From Chrysochromulina tobinii (lineage: Eukaryota; Haptophyta; Prymnesiales; Chrysochromulinaceae): a DNA stretch of 17,573 nt. This document shows positions 8,425-16,192 of this stretch, piece by piece. The stretch is taken from assembly GCA_001275005.1 (NCBI GenBank), contig JWZX01002351.1, positions 1 to 17,573 on the forward strand. Direction: 5' to 3'. The position numbers and the translations under genes were made by a program. How positions within the stretch are numbered: position 1 is the first letter of the stretch; every line of letters starts with the position of its first letter. The notes beneath the pieces were generated by a model. It searched no databases and had not been told where the DNA came from. It saw only the letters and a list, made by a program, of their open reading frames with translations.

Positions 8425-8815
8425 GATATCGCCCGTTCCTGACCCTGTTACATAGTAGGTTTCCTACAGGGAGGGAGAGAGCCAGCAGAGAGTGCTGTTG
8501 TTGTGTAAACATTGACTGTGAACGTTAATACCTACGAACACGACAGACACGACAACCGGTGCTACGGCACTGTTACTGCCCGCTCAGGATACACTTGTGT
8601 GTGGGTTCTGAGTCTGGGTTTGGAGATCAAGGTTTTCGGGGTTCACTCGTCGGGGCACGGGGCGACGGGGGACGGGGCCGTCTAACAACGCATGACTGGA
8701 TCCGATGACGCGTGACAGAAACACGCTCAAGTGGCAACAAGCAAGCAGAAATGATGAAAGAGAGCAGGCTTGGGGCCTACCCTTGCCTTGCAAGCATCTC
8801 CTGCGAACATCAATC

Positions 8816-8905
8816 AGTATCATTCAGTAGTATCTACATTCAGTACATGTATCATATCATCAAGTATCATTCAGTATTATTCAGTATCTACATTCGGTAT
8901 CAGCT
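8816..8905 (+). repeat. Degenerate ATTCAGTA(T) repeat cluster
   Basis: CAGTA occurs repeatedly, often as ATTCAGTA, with TATCTACATTC seen twice (8831-8841 and 8885-8895). The units are not in strict tandem. The cluster includes one TACATGTA (8844-8851). Function unknown. Confidence 0.6.
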
Positions 8906-8919
8906 TATTGATAATATCA

Positions 8920-8946
8920 TATCTGTATCATGTGATATCACAGATA
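8920..8946. repeat. Inverted repeat TATCTGT/ACAGATA
   Basis: Seven-base perfect arms (8920-8926 and 8940-8946) flank a 13-base spacer that itself contains the palindrome TGATATCA at its right side. It may be a protein-binding site or a chance hairpin. Confidence 0.5.
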
Positions 8947-9443
8947 CAAGTCGTGCATCAACGGGAAAGCGCCCAAGGGCGCTGAAAAGGACTTTGAGAA
9001 GCTGGCTGGCATCTGCGAACATCATGAAGCTGTTTGTTGTCTGCGTCAAGAGGACCCTGCCTGAGGAGGAATCCTCAGTGATCCGCACCTGCAAGGCGAA
9101 TCCATTCAACCTCGTATGTGAGTGCAAGGGCAGCCGCAGGATTGGCATTTGCGCTCACATTCAGTGTGAATCCGAAAACCCACCCCCCCTTTTCGGCGAA
9201 ACGTCGACCCGCGAAACCTCGACCCCCAAACCTGGCCGACCGTTGGCTAACCCTGACCCTAACGGCCGAGCTCAGTACGTTTCCCGCGTACTGGAGTGTC
9301 AGACTCGCCACTCAGTGTCAGACACGCGCAGTGCGACGAAAAAGTGCGCGTAGGGTTACGTCAGTATTACGTCAGTATCGTCAGTACATAGGGAAGCCAT
9401 TTAATTTCACCGTCATGACGAAGAAAAAAAGATGATTCAAGCG

Positions 9444-9476
9444 ATATATCATGTGTCGACGAGGGACATGATATAT
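9444..9476. repeat. Perfect 11-bp inverted repeat with 11-base loop
   Basis: ATATATCATGT (9444-9454) is exactly complementary in reverse to ACATGATATAT (9466-9476), with loop GTCGACGAGGG. This is the longest perfect hairpin I noticed in non-coding DNA of the window. It is about 480 bases upstream of the FkbM start. Confidence 0.75.
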
Positions 9477-9820
9477 GAGATACATGATGATGATACAAAA
9501 TGATACAAAAGGATACAATCAAGATTGATATATAATGATATCTTGTATCGAAAATTCCCCCATCCCAGGTACGCACCATTCAGGTGTGAACGAAAACCTC
9601 GCGCCGCCTTTCGTCGGGCCACCCCAGCAGCCACATGGGATGATACGAGGAACCCCGAGGCCCCATCTTCAGATAGGACAGTACAATGTACCAGAACAAT
9701 AGAGATGATCCCCGATATCGATGATCTCGGAGATTATCTCGGTGAGTTCCGGTGAAATGCCCGAAGCGCGAGGGGCAACCGAGGATCGGTCGGGTACCGG
9801 TACCCATACCATGTGTACCT

Positions 9821-9880
9821 TTCACAGTTCACAGTTCACAGTGCAGAAGCGCTCCAAACGAACAACCAGACTCCAAACGA
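9821..9880 (+). repeat. Short direct repeats upstream of the FkbM gene
   Basis: TTCACAG is repeated three times in tandem (9821-9841), and CTCCAAACGA occurs twice (9852-9861 and 9871-9880). Both lie within 140 bases of the proposed FkbM start and are probably in its promoter or leader. Confidence 0.7.
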
Positions 9881-9895
9881 GCATTGTAGCGCGTC

Positions 9896-9912
9896 GCGAG
9901 CCTTCGGCTCGC
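9896..9912 (+). repeat. 7-bp hairpin with TTC loop in the FkbM leader
   Basis: GCGAGCC (9896-9902) and GGCTCGC (9906-9912) form a perfect GC-rich stem with a three-base loop. It begins 64 bases and ends 48 bases before the ATG at 9960, so if transcribed it would sit in the 5' leader. It is not followed by a T-run. Confidence 0.6.
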
Positions 9913-9959
9913 ACTTCCAGACTTCGACAGACGACTTCCAGAGCGGCACCAGGCACGGC

Positions 9960-10835
9960 ATGATGAGCCCGCACAGTCCTTCACTGTCTGGGTATTTTGT
10001 TTCAGGGGCACTTGCATCTCTTGGCATGGCAGTCTTCAAAAACTCAGATGTGCCTCCCATTCTGAGAACCCCTTTGGCTGCACGGCATCGTAACCTCCCA
10101 GTTGTTGACATCGGAACAAACGTAGGACAGGACCTCACCATCCCAGCTGCACAGCTTGGGCACACCGTGTACAGCTTCGAGCCAACTCCGGCCACGTATG
10201 GCAAATTGCTCCGCAACTTGGGCCACAAAAACATTTCTTTCAGCCGGGATCTCCACGACCAAAATCTCCAGCGTGAGCATCGGCAGCAACGCACCACGGT
10301 CGATAAAGGAAATGCGAGACGAGGACACGTGTTTGCCCTGAACATGGCAGTGTCTAACCGCTCAGGTGTGGCTGTGCTGGTTCAAGACAAGGGTCTGGGA
10401 GGATCGAACAGTCTGAACGGAGCAGCAGCCCTTCCAAGGAACTGGGCCGCTAGCACGGTTTCAGTTAACGTGGCAACACTGGATTCCATCCTGCAGCATG
10501 AAGAGCAGGGATTGTTTTTGCTCAAGATAGACTCGCAGGGTCACGAGTACCACGTATTGACAGGAGCCCTGGAGTACATAAAGACACATCCGATCTATGC
10601 CATACTGCTGGAGTACTATCCGAAGGGAATGGCAGCGGCGGGTGTGGACCCTTTGGACCTTCTCTACTTATTGTACGGACAGCTGGGACTACAGTGCTTT
10701 GACATAGGTCCACTCGCTGCTGAGACCTCACTGAGTCTTGAAGACTTTGCTCAAAAGGCGTACCCTGTTGTCATCGGAACACCTCATTTTGGGAGGTGGA
10801 CCGATCTGCTGTGCCTGAACTTCCGACTCGTATGA
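9960..10835 (+). CDS. FkbM family methyltransferase
   Basis: A 291-residue protein of the FkbM SAM-dependent O-methyltransferase family. What is seen: motif I VVDIGTNVGQD (from residue 48, Asp50), the acidic strand-2 end YSFEPTPATY (Glu74), the family pattern of NMAVSN (about 128-133), VATLDSIL (171-178) and the hallmark LLKIDSQGHEYHVLTGA (187-203, Asp191). FkbM proteins methylate hydroxyls of sugars, lipids or polyketides; the substrate here is unknown. An upstream in-frame extension begins with GTG and consists of repeat sequence, so the ATG at 9960 is chosen; a second ATG follows at 9963. Residues 10-26 are mildly hydrophobic and might anchor the protein. Third codon positions are visibly less GC-rich than in the neighbours (about 70% in a 56-codon sample against about 90% in 50 codons of RIO2), a hint of different origin. 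No intron. Confidence 0.9.
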   Translation: MMSPHSPSLSGYFVSGALASLGMAVFKNSDVPPILRTPLAARHRNLPVVDIGTNVGQDLTIPAAQLGHTVYSFEPTPATYGKLLRNLGHKNISFSRDLHDQNLQREHRQQRTTVDKGNARRGHVFALNMAVSNRSGVAVLVQDKGLGGSNSLNGAAALPRNWAASTVSVNVATLDSILQHEEQGLFLLKIDSQGHEYHVLTGALEYIKTHPIYAILLEYYPKGMAAAGVDPLDLLYLLYGQLGLQCFDIGPLAAETSLSLEDFAQKAYPVVIGTPHFGRWTDLLCLNFRLV

Positions 10836-11313
10836 CGAACTTCATTTCTCAGATGAGGTGCCCCACCCCAGTTTAACCTGCTTTGGTTACCAAACAACTC
10901 CATTTGTCCTCTCTTCTCATCGCCTTCTCATCAGCGCGGGGAGCGTTCAGACATCAGACTGCAGTGCCGGGTGTTACGCCTTGAGATGTATGTCCGTACT
11001 TGCATGTGTGTGTGAACCTATCGGGGCGCAAGAGCGTCCTGAGACCGGTGTCGTCAATGTTATTGGGTATCGTCCCGAATCTCAGTGTGCTTCGTCACAA
11101 CGTCAGTAATTTACCAATTGTGTAACAATTGTGTAATTTACATCGTAGAATCGCAGTGGCCGCCGCCATGCGCCAAGTCCGACGCTACCGCCGCCATAAA
11201 TCGGCTCTGCTTGTTAAACCTTGAGTGATGACTGACCTGACAATGACACGACAGGGTTGAAGGTAAGGATAGTTGGAGGCATGTTTGCCCAATGCAGTTG
11301 CTTCATTTCTGGT
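10836..11313. other. Intergenic between convergent FkbM gene and minus-strand tail exons
   Basis: There are no convincing frames in this 478-base stretch. It carries a compact repeat block at 11106-11141 described separately. TGTAA, a polyadenylation signal in green algae, occurs twice there (11121-11125 and 11132-11136), but whether this organism uses it is unknown. Confidence 0.45.
11106..11141 (+). repeat. CAATTGTGTAA tandem pair flanked by GTAATTTAC direct repeats
   Basis: CAATTGTGTAA occurs twice in tandem (11115-11125, 11126-11136). GTAATTTAC occurs at 11106-11114 and again at 11133-11141, overlapping the end of the second unit. The block is strikingly regular and AT-rich against its surroundings. 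It could be a 3'-end element of the FkbM transcript or a slippage product. Confidence 0.75.
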
Positions 11314-11647
11314 TCAGCTTCGTTCCGACTGCTCGGGAGCGTCATCAATGAACCGCTCGTCTTCAGAGTCAGGCTCCTTCTCCCTATCCTCGTCCACGCC
11401 GTCCTCGTCGTCGTCCTCGGCCTCGTCGTCCCACAGCGTCGGCTGCTTCTTCTGCTTCAGCTTCTTCGGCCCTGCGGAGCGCGGTGCCACCGGCGTCTAC
11501 GGTCTTGCGCTTCGTTGGCTGCGCACGAGCCTTACCTTTCTTCCCTGCCGGCGCGCGAGTCCGCGCCGCCTGCTCCGGCGCCGGCTTCCAGCGCGTCCAC
11601 CCGGTGTCCTCGATGTTTTCTCCCCGTCCGCGTCCCCTACCGTGCCG
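11314..11647 (-). CDS. Probable terminal exons encoding an RG-, Lys- and acid-rich tail (owner gene unclear)
   Basis: On the minus strand, a frame running 11647 to 11536 encodes an Arg-Gly run and then ENIEDTGWTRWKPAPEQAA. A GTAAGG donor at 11535 and a CCGCAG acceptor ending at 11472 would remove 64 bases and join it, in phase, to 11471-11314, which encodes a Lys/Gln-rich stretch, QPTLWDDEAEDDDEDG, a long acidic run and a TGA at 11314-11316. Protein-like composition and the phase-correct junction argue for real coding sequence. The frame is the same as that of the upstream HIT gene but is separated from it by a TGA (11705-11707) and a TAG (11648-11650). It may therefore be a spliced C-terminal extension of that gene or a separate small gene whose start I cannot place. 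No family recognised. Confidence 0.42.
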
Positions 11648-11704
11648 CTACACCAACTCCAAAGCGGAAAAGGCCCGACGCACGCACCGGCGCTCAAAAA
11701 CATC

Positions 11705-12490
11705 TCAATCGCCTTTTCTATCCGCGGCCGCCGCTTCCCCATCGTCTGCCGAGATGCGCTCCTTGAATGCAGCGGCCAGCTTGGCGCACTCGCCGGCATC
11801 GGCCTCTGCGCCCTCGACGCCGTCAGCCGCAAGCTTCTCCTGCAGGAACACGTCGAAGGGCGTGCCCGTCACATGCTTTGGAGGACGCGCGTCAAAGATG
11901 GGCATCATATGCGCGTGGAAGTGGCCGCCCGACTTGGGGGACCCGAGAGCCGCCGTGTATACGCGATCGCAGCCCGACACTTGCTCAAGAATTAATTCGC
12001 AGCGTCGCAAGGCCGGCCCCACCGCAGCTGCCTCGTCATCGTTCATGGTTGAAGGGCCCTCTGCATGCAGAACACACACTGGTGGTGAGTAAGCGGTAAA
12101 GGCGGACAAGAGCAGATTGTGCAAAGGGATTGGAAAAGAGTGGCACGCACGAAAGTGCCGCTTCGACAGCAGTTGGAGATGGCCGACGACGCCACACGGC
12201 GGCTTCTTGTGCACAACAACCCAAAGCTGATCCTGCCAGAGTACGGCCGCCGAATCGAGTGTCGCCAGCTTCTTGCACTGCGGGCACGTAGCTGGCGATA
12301 CGTCTGTACGAGCTTTCTTAGTGGCGTTGTCGGCCATGCGGCTGCACTCGGGCGCCGCCGCCCCGCGTTTTGCCGGCCGCGACGCCGAAAAGGTGCCGAA
12401 ATTGGCGAAAATTCCGCGGAGAGAATCGAAGTCTAAGAGCCGCGAACAAGATCTGCAATACGAAACAATCACACTGGAGAGAGTCTCCAT
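11705..12490 (-). CDS. HIT-family (histidine triad) protein, one intron
   Basis: Two exons, 12490-12151 and 12060-11705, give about 231 residues. The second exon carries the HIT active-site signature HFHAHMM (11923-11903), preceded by GCDRVYTAALG, matching the usual layout of HIT hydrolases, which cleave nucleoside phosphoramidates, dinucleoside polyphosphates or similar substrates. The first exon gives the nucleotide-binding strand region (LWVVVHKKPPCGVVGHLQLLSKRHF). A CPQCKK pair of cysteines precedes it. Removing the intron restores the family sequence KRHFQGPSTMNDDEAAAVG. The ATG at 12490 (G at -3, G at +4) adds a 51-residue Arg/Ser-rich, weakly amphipathic extension that could be an organelle-targeting peptide. 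The ATG at 12337 gives a 180-residue core protein. The far upstream start at 12586 is a GTG and is rejected. The MYCBP-like gene ends only 97 bases upstream. Confidence 0.82.
   Translation of the reverse strand: METLSSVIVSYCRSCSRLLDFDSLRGIFANFGTFSASRPAKRGAAAPECSRMADNATKKARTDVSPATCPQCKKLATLDSAAVLWQDQLWVVVHKKPPCGVVGHLQLLSKRHFRACHSFPIPLHNLLLSAFTAYSPPVCVLHAEGPSTMNDDEAAAVGPALRRCELILEQVSGCDRVYTAALGSPKSGGHFHAHMMPIFDARPPKHVTGTPFDVFLQEKLAADGVEGAEADAGECAKLAAAFKERISADDGEAAAADRKGD
12061..12150 (-). other. Intron of the HIT gene (90 bp, in frame)
   Basis: The donor is GTGCGT at 12150 and the acceptor TGCAG at 12061, phase 1. Because 90 is a multiple of three and there is no stop, the region reads through as an apparent 30-residue insert (Cys/His/Pro/Leu-rich) placed exactly between the conserved RHF and GPS of the HIT fold. 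Splicing gives cag (Gln) at the junction. Confidence 0.85.
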
Positions 12491-12586
12491 GTCTTGTGGA
12501 TGCCACACGCACCCTGGGGCCTGGGCCTGGCCACGATCGAGTACCGGTACAGCTCTAGCTCGATCTATTGCAGCGAGCCTCTTCAC

Positions 12587-13544
12587 TCACTTCTTCTTGC
12601 CTTTCGGATCGGGCGGCGGCGGCTCTTCGTAGAGCTCGGAGCCTGGCACAATATACTGCGAGAGCGCGACGCATGCCAGGCACAGACCTTTGGCAATCTC
12701 CACGTCGATCTCGCACTCGCCAGTGACACACTTACCGAGGGTGAGCAGGTCGGCACCGCCCGGCAGCGCGGGCGATCCATACGCGAAGACGTCGTGCGCC
12801 CATGCCTGCAAGCCCTCGATTGAGGCAGAGCCCTTCGGCGGCGCTGCGCCCTCGGCGGCCCACTCAGCTGGTCCGTCCGGCGGCGCGGGGAACTTGGCGG
12901 ACAACGTGGTTGACACGGCCGCGTCTGCACAGGAAGGGCGAGGGTGGGCACATGGTCATGTGGGTCAGCGGACGGGACGGACGCGGGGTGGGAGGCAGCG
13001 GGGCATGGCGGCGGCGGCGGGAGCACATACAGAGCTTGCCAACATCCAGCCCCGCATCCGGGCCCGTGAACACAAACGCGCCTCCATACATCCACGCGTC
13101 GAGCACGACCTGTGCAGCAGCAGCTTCGTTCGCATGAATCTGGCTGACAGCCTCGTGCAGCTCGGCGGAGAGTTTCGCCTCGCGCTCGCGCAGAGCATCG
13201 TTCTCATCCAACAGCGCGGGGATGTTCTCCTCCCGCCGGCCTGTGACGAGCGTCGGGCCGTGGAGAGGGCCAAGCAGGTTTTCCTTGCCCTTGAACGCGT
13301 CGCGCTCCGCATCGTACATCGCCCGCCAATTCGCCACCGGGTTCTCGGGAAGCTCACCCTGGGTCTCAGCGAGGCCGACGAGCAGCCGCACGATCTCCTC
13401 CGCCGCCTTGGAGTCCACGAGGAATTCGCGGAATTCGCGCTCGCGCGGAGGCAGAAGGTGCGAGCCATCAGCCTCGTTCTCCTTGTACGATGAGGCTCCC
13501 GCCGAGAACTTCATGTCCTCATCATCGTCCAACTCGAGAGCCAT
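12587..13544 (-). CDS. MYCBP (AMY-1)-like protein with coiled coil, one intron
   Basis: Two exons, 13544-13031 and 12924-12587, encode 283 residues. Residues about 37-75 (REFREFLVDSKAAEEIVRLL followed by VGLAETQGELPENPVANWRA) resemble the N-terminal helical part of the c-Myc-binding protein MYCBP/AMY-1 (pattern FR.YL...G....L...LV.LYE...KP..AL). A predicted coiled coil follows (ENDALREREAKLSAEL), the same order as in MYCBP. The rest is unlike MYCBP, with no family recognised, and ends in a proline-rich, Lys-run tail. MYCBP family proteins bind A-kinase anchoring or ciliary proteins in animals; here function is unknown. The ATG at 13544 is chosen (A at -3, G at +4); the upstream in-frame start at 13601 is a TTG. 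It lies between RIO2 and HIT on the same strand with gaps of only about 100-130 bases. Confidence 0.68.
12925..13030 (-). other. Intron of the MYCBP-like gene (106 bp)
   Basis: The donor is GTATGT at 13030, preceded by AAGCTCT, and the acceptor is CCTTCCTGTGCAG ending at 12925, phase 1. The junction codon is tac. Splicing joins VGKLY to AAVSTTLSAKF and puts the downstream frame, open to the TGA at 12587, in continuity. Unspliced reading gives an Arg/Pro-rich sequence that ends in another frame. Confidence 0.85.
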
Positions 13545-13670
13545 AATCCTTGTGCGCTTTGTGGATCCGCACAACGATCGAAAGTCGCCGCGCTGTTCCA
13601 AGCGCTTCGCGGATCAATTCACACCGCTTGTGAACCTTCCAGATCAAGACATTCCTCTTACACCTTCCAT

Positions 13671-14093
13671 TTACCACCCATGTGCGGACGCGCCGCTCAT
13701 ATCCTTCTTCATTCCCGACATCACCTTTCGCTTCTCGCGATCCTTGAGCTCGTTGCGTGAGCCTCTGGCGCTCGGCCGGCCCTTCTTCAGCTCGGCCTTG
13801 ACGCGCTCGCGCGCTTCGGCGGCGCGCGCGCTCGGGCCGCCATCCGATGGCCTGGGCCGGAAGCGTGCAGAGGCGGTGCTCGTCGTCGTCCGTGCGCTCT
13901 CAGCCACGCTCCGGGTCTCCTCCTCGTCGTCTTCGCCCTCGTCGCCCTCTCCGCCGCCCTCGCCGCCCTCGTCGCCGCCCTCGTCGCCGCCCTCGTCGCT
14001 ACCGTCGCGAGCGGCAAGCGGCGGCAGCACGGCCGGCGGCGTCGGCAGCGCCGGTGGCGCTGGCAAAGTAAGCACCGGTGGGCTGGCGGAGGG

Positions 14094-14128
<35 letters not shown>

Positions 14129-15569
14129 TGTTGCCCTCGGGGATGCGGGCGCTCAGTACGGCGCGGTTGGCGCTCGATACGGCGCTCATGGCGAGGCGTG
14201 CGAGCGCTTCCATGCCCAATCCGTCGAGCTCGGTCCACTGCGTCTCATGACTGTCCACGCCGGTCGCCTGCGCGCCTGCCTTTGGCGCAGCCGCCCTCGC
14301 CCTCGCCACTTTCTCAGCAGCCTCTGCCGCCGCCTCTGCGGCAATGGCGGCTTCGGCAGCATCGGCGGCCGCTGCTAGTGCCGCCGCGTCCCCTTGCCCA
14401 GCGTGCACGGGAGCGTTCCGGTTGCCAAATGGAGCATACTGCGCCGCCGAAACCACCGCCCCATCGCCGACCTCGTCCTCGTCGTCGTCCTCGTCCTCGT
14501 CGTCCTCGTCGTCCTCATCGTCCTCCTCGCCACCGCTCTCGCCCGCGCCCGCGCCAGCTAAACCTGCCGCCTTCGCCGCCGCCGCACGCGCCTCCTCCTC
14601 CGTCATCGTCTCCATGAGCTTGTCAAGGTCTTTGTCCATTTCCTTAGTCCAACCACTTGCAGCCAGCTCCACGTCCAGGTTGACGGTCGCCGCGCCCGAC
14701 ACGTCATCAACGAGAGAGGGCAGGGCCGCCGCGCAGAAGCCAAAGCGCCGCTTGAAAAAGGTGGCCACGCAGTTCACGTCGCGGTCAAAGTACCACTGCG
14801 CGTTCACGTGCGAGGTCGAGACCATCTGGGGAAAGTCGATGACGGTTACCATCTCGTCGTCGTCCACGAGCAGGTTGAACTCGTTGAAGTCGCAATGGAT
14901 GAGCCCATGCTCGGCGAGGCGCACGATGATCTGCATGAGCTGGTCGAAGACTTTCCCAGGATGGCGCAGCTCCTGGATCGAGTTGAGCTGGTACCCGCGC
15001 GCCAGGCTCATGATCACGCAGTGCCGGTTGACATCGATCGGCTCGGGCGTCGGGAAGCCATGGGTGTGAAGTGCCTTCATGAACGCGTACTCCTTGAGCG
15101 CGGAGAGGCGCGAGAGGTAGATCCACGATGCGTGCTGGTCTTGCCGGATATAGTCGCGGTTGTTCTTGACCGTGCGAAAGCACGTGCGGCCGAGCCGGTG
15201 CAGCTTGAGGCACACCTCGCGCCCGTCCGTGTGCATGATGGTGAAGATGTCCGACTCCTTCCCAACGCCGATCTGGATGCCCAGGGCCGAAACAACGCCG
15301 CGCCTGGCAAGTGCCTTGAGCGCCAGGTAGTCATATCCCTTGGCGGTGAGCCTGAAGCCCTCGTACGGGATGGACTGGTGCGCGACGAGCTTCACCTTCG
15401 TGAGCGTCCGGAGCATCTTGTGGGTTCCGCCGCGCCGCAGCCCCGAAAGGCTCTCGACGAGCGGCGCGGGCACAATCTCGTGGTTCTTCATGCCCATTTC
15501 CACCGCCGTGAGCACGCGGAACTCCTCAGTGCTCATGAAGCGCAAGTGCTTGGCGTCCAGGTTCACCAT
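13671..15569 (-). CDS. RIOK2: RIO2 serine/threonine kinase, 40S ribosome maturation factor
   Basis: A 632-residue RIO2-type atypical kinase/ATPase. RIO2 binds late pre-40S particles and its ATP hydrolysis releases maturation factors in the cytoplasm. What is seen: residues 1-90, the RIO2-specific winged helix (start MVNLDAKHLRFMSTEEFRVL); the P-loop GVGKESDIF (101-109); the ATP-binding lysine in CLKLHRLG (Lys122); the catalytic loop HCDFNEFN (225-232, Asp227); and the metal-binding IDFPQMVSTSH (Asp245), the residue phosphorylated in the RIO2 cycle. All key residues are intact. The C-terminal half is unlike yeast or human RIO2: an acidic DED run, long Ala-rich helices, polyalanine, DEGG repeats and a final Lys/Arg-rich patch. 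This makes it longer than the yeast (about 425) and human (about 552) proteins. The frame is intronless. The start ATG is well supported by the family's conserved N-terminus. Confidence 0.96.
14092..14128. repeat. GGC/GCC triplet repeat encoding polyalanine in RIO2
   Basis: About twelve near-perfect GCG/GCC triplets (read on the minus strand) encode an alanine run in the disordered tail of the kinase. The almost pure triplet DNA suggests slippage, so length probably varies between individuals. Confidence 0.85.
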
Positions 15570-16192
15570 CGTGAATGTGGCGACGTCGGCGAGGGGCGCC
15601 GTGTCGGTTCAATTTGTGTTGGTTCAAGTCGAGGAGCCGGGACACACACGGGCACAACCATCCCAACCCACCAACGCACACGCACGAACGGTTCTGTAAC
15701 GGTTCTATAACTTTGCTTGGGTTCGTACAAATTCGTAGGATTCCTACATGTAGTTGGGTTGAACTCTCACACAACTACGACACGCATGTGTATACCAGAA
15801 TTAGGTGAAACGTTAAAGACGCAGTTCACGTCACTTGGCCGCCCCCGAGACTGTTCTAACAATTCACAAATTCACCGTGTGGTTCGTGCGCACAACGTTG
15901 AGCGGGGCTGATTTCACTTCCACTTGCGACTTCCGTGTTCCGACTTTGACCGGTCATACATAACACGGGTGAGCCGCAGGTCAGGGTGAGCCGTGACTGA
16001 GACTGTATCCGTGTTGACTTGAATCCAGCGCAGTGGTGCCATGTCGGTTGGAATCGTCGTAGAAAACCAGTCTTGATGGACCATTGAAGAGCAGTTGTGT
16101 ACACAAGCCCATCATCGATCAATCAAAATTCCAGACCGCCTATATCCATCAGCAAAACAAGATCTCGCACAAGCACTCGACAATCTGCTCGC
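15570..16192. other. Intergenic region, RIO2 promoter side
   Basis: About 620 bases with no supported gene. The composition is AT-richer than the flanking genes. It contains a repeated AACGGTTCT (15687-15695 and 15698-15706), a near-perfect palindrome GTAGGATTCCTAC (15735-15747) overlapping TACATGTA (15745-15752), and CA-rich strings near 15640. These lie 120-185 bases upstream of the RIO2 ATG and are plausible promoter elements. If the small gene at 16193 has a further exon it could lie here, but I could not place one. Confidence 0.45.
15687..15752. promoter_or_regulatory. Candidate RIO2 upstream elements
   Basis: Two AACGGTTCT copies 11 bases apart, a GTAGGA-T-TCCTAC palindrome and the adjoining TACATGTA are clustered within 66 bases, 118-183 bases upstream of the RIO2 start codon on its 5' side. 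A clustered, non-coding position suggests transcription-factor sites, but this is inferred from pattern alone. Confidence 0.35.

Larger units (their letters stand above)
8425..9959. other. Repeat-rich AT-leaning intergenic region between divergent methyltransferase genes
   Basis: No gene is supported in 1.5 kb. The small frames present are AT-skewed and lack protein-like composition. The region holds a CAGTAT/ATTCAGTA repeat cluster (8816-8905), several hairpins (8920-8946, 9444-9476, 9896-9912), short GATACAAAA direct repeats (9493-9519) and 7-base TTCACAG triplication (9821-9841). It should include both divergent promoters. It could also be the remains of a decayed mobile element, but I found no terminal repeats or transposase. 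Confidence 0.5.

Noticed and set aside
9493-9519. GATACAAAA repeats as a possible centromere, origin or array element
   Set aside because: Only about three imperfect copies; too short to support any such call.
11257-12092. Three overlapping plus-strand frames over the HIT and tail region
   Set aside because: Rich in Ser/Ala/Arg with no motifs; the minus strand carries the HIT signature, a valid intron and the acidic tail.
12061-12150. Reading the HIT gene as one uninterrupted 293-residue protein
   Set aside because: The 30-residue insert falls inside the conserved HIT fold and has exact GT...AG borders; the far N-terminal start would be a GTG. Spliced reading fits the family better.
14808-15710. 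A 300-residue plus-strand frame opposite RIO2
   Set aside because: The opposite strand encodes all RIO2 kinase motifs; this frame is its complement and has no family features.
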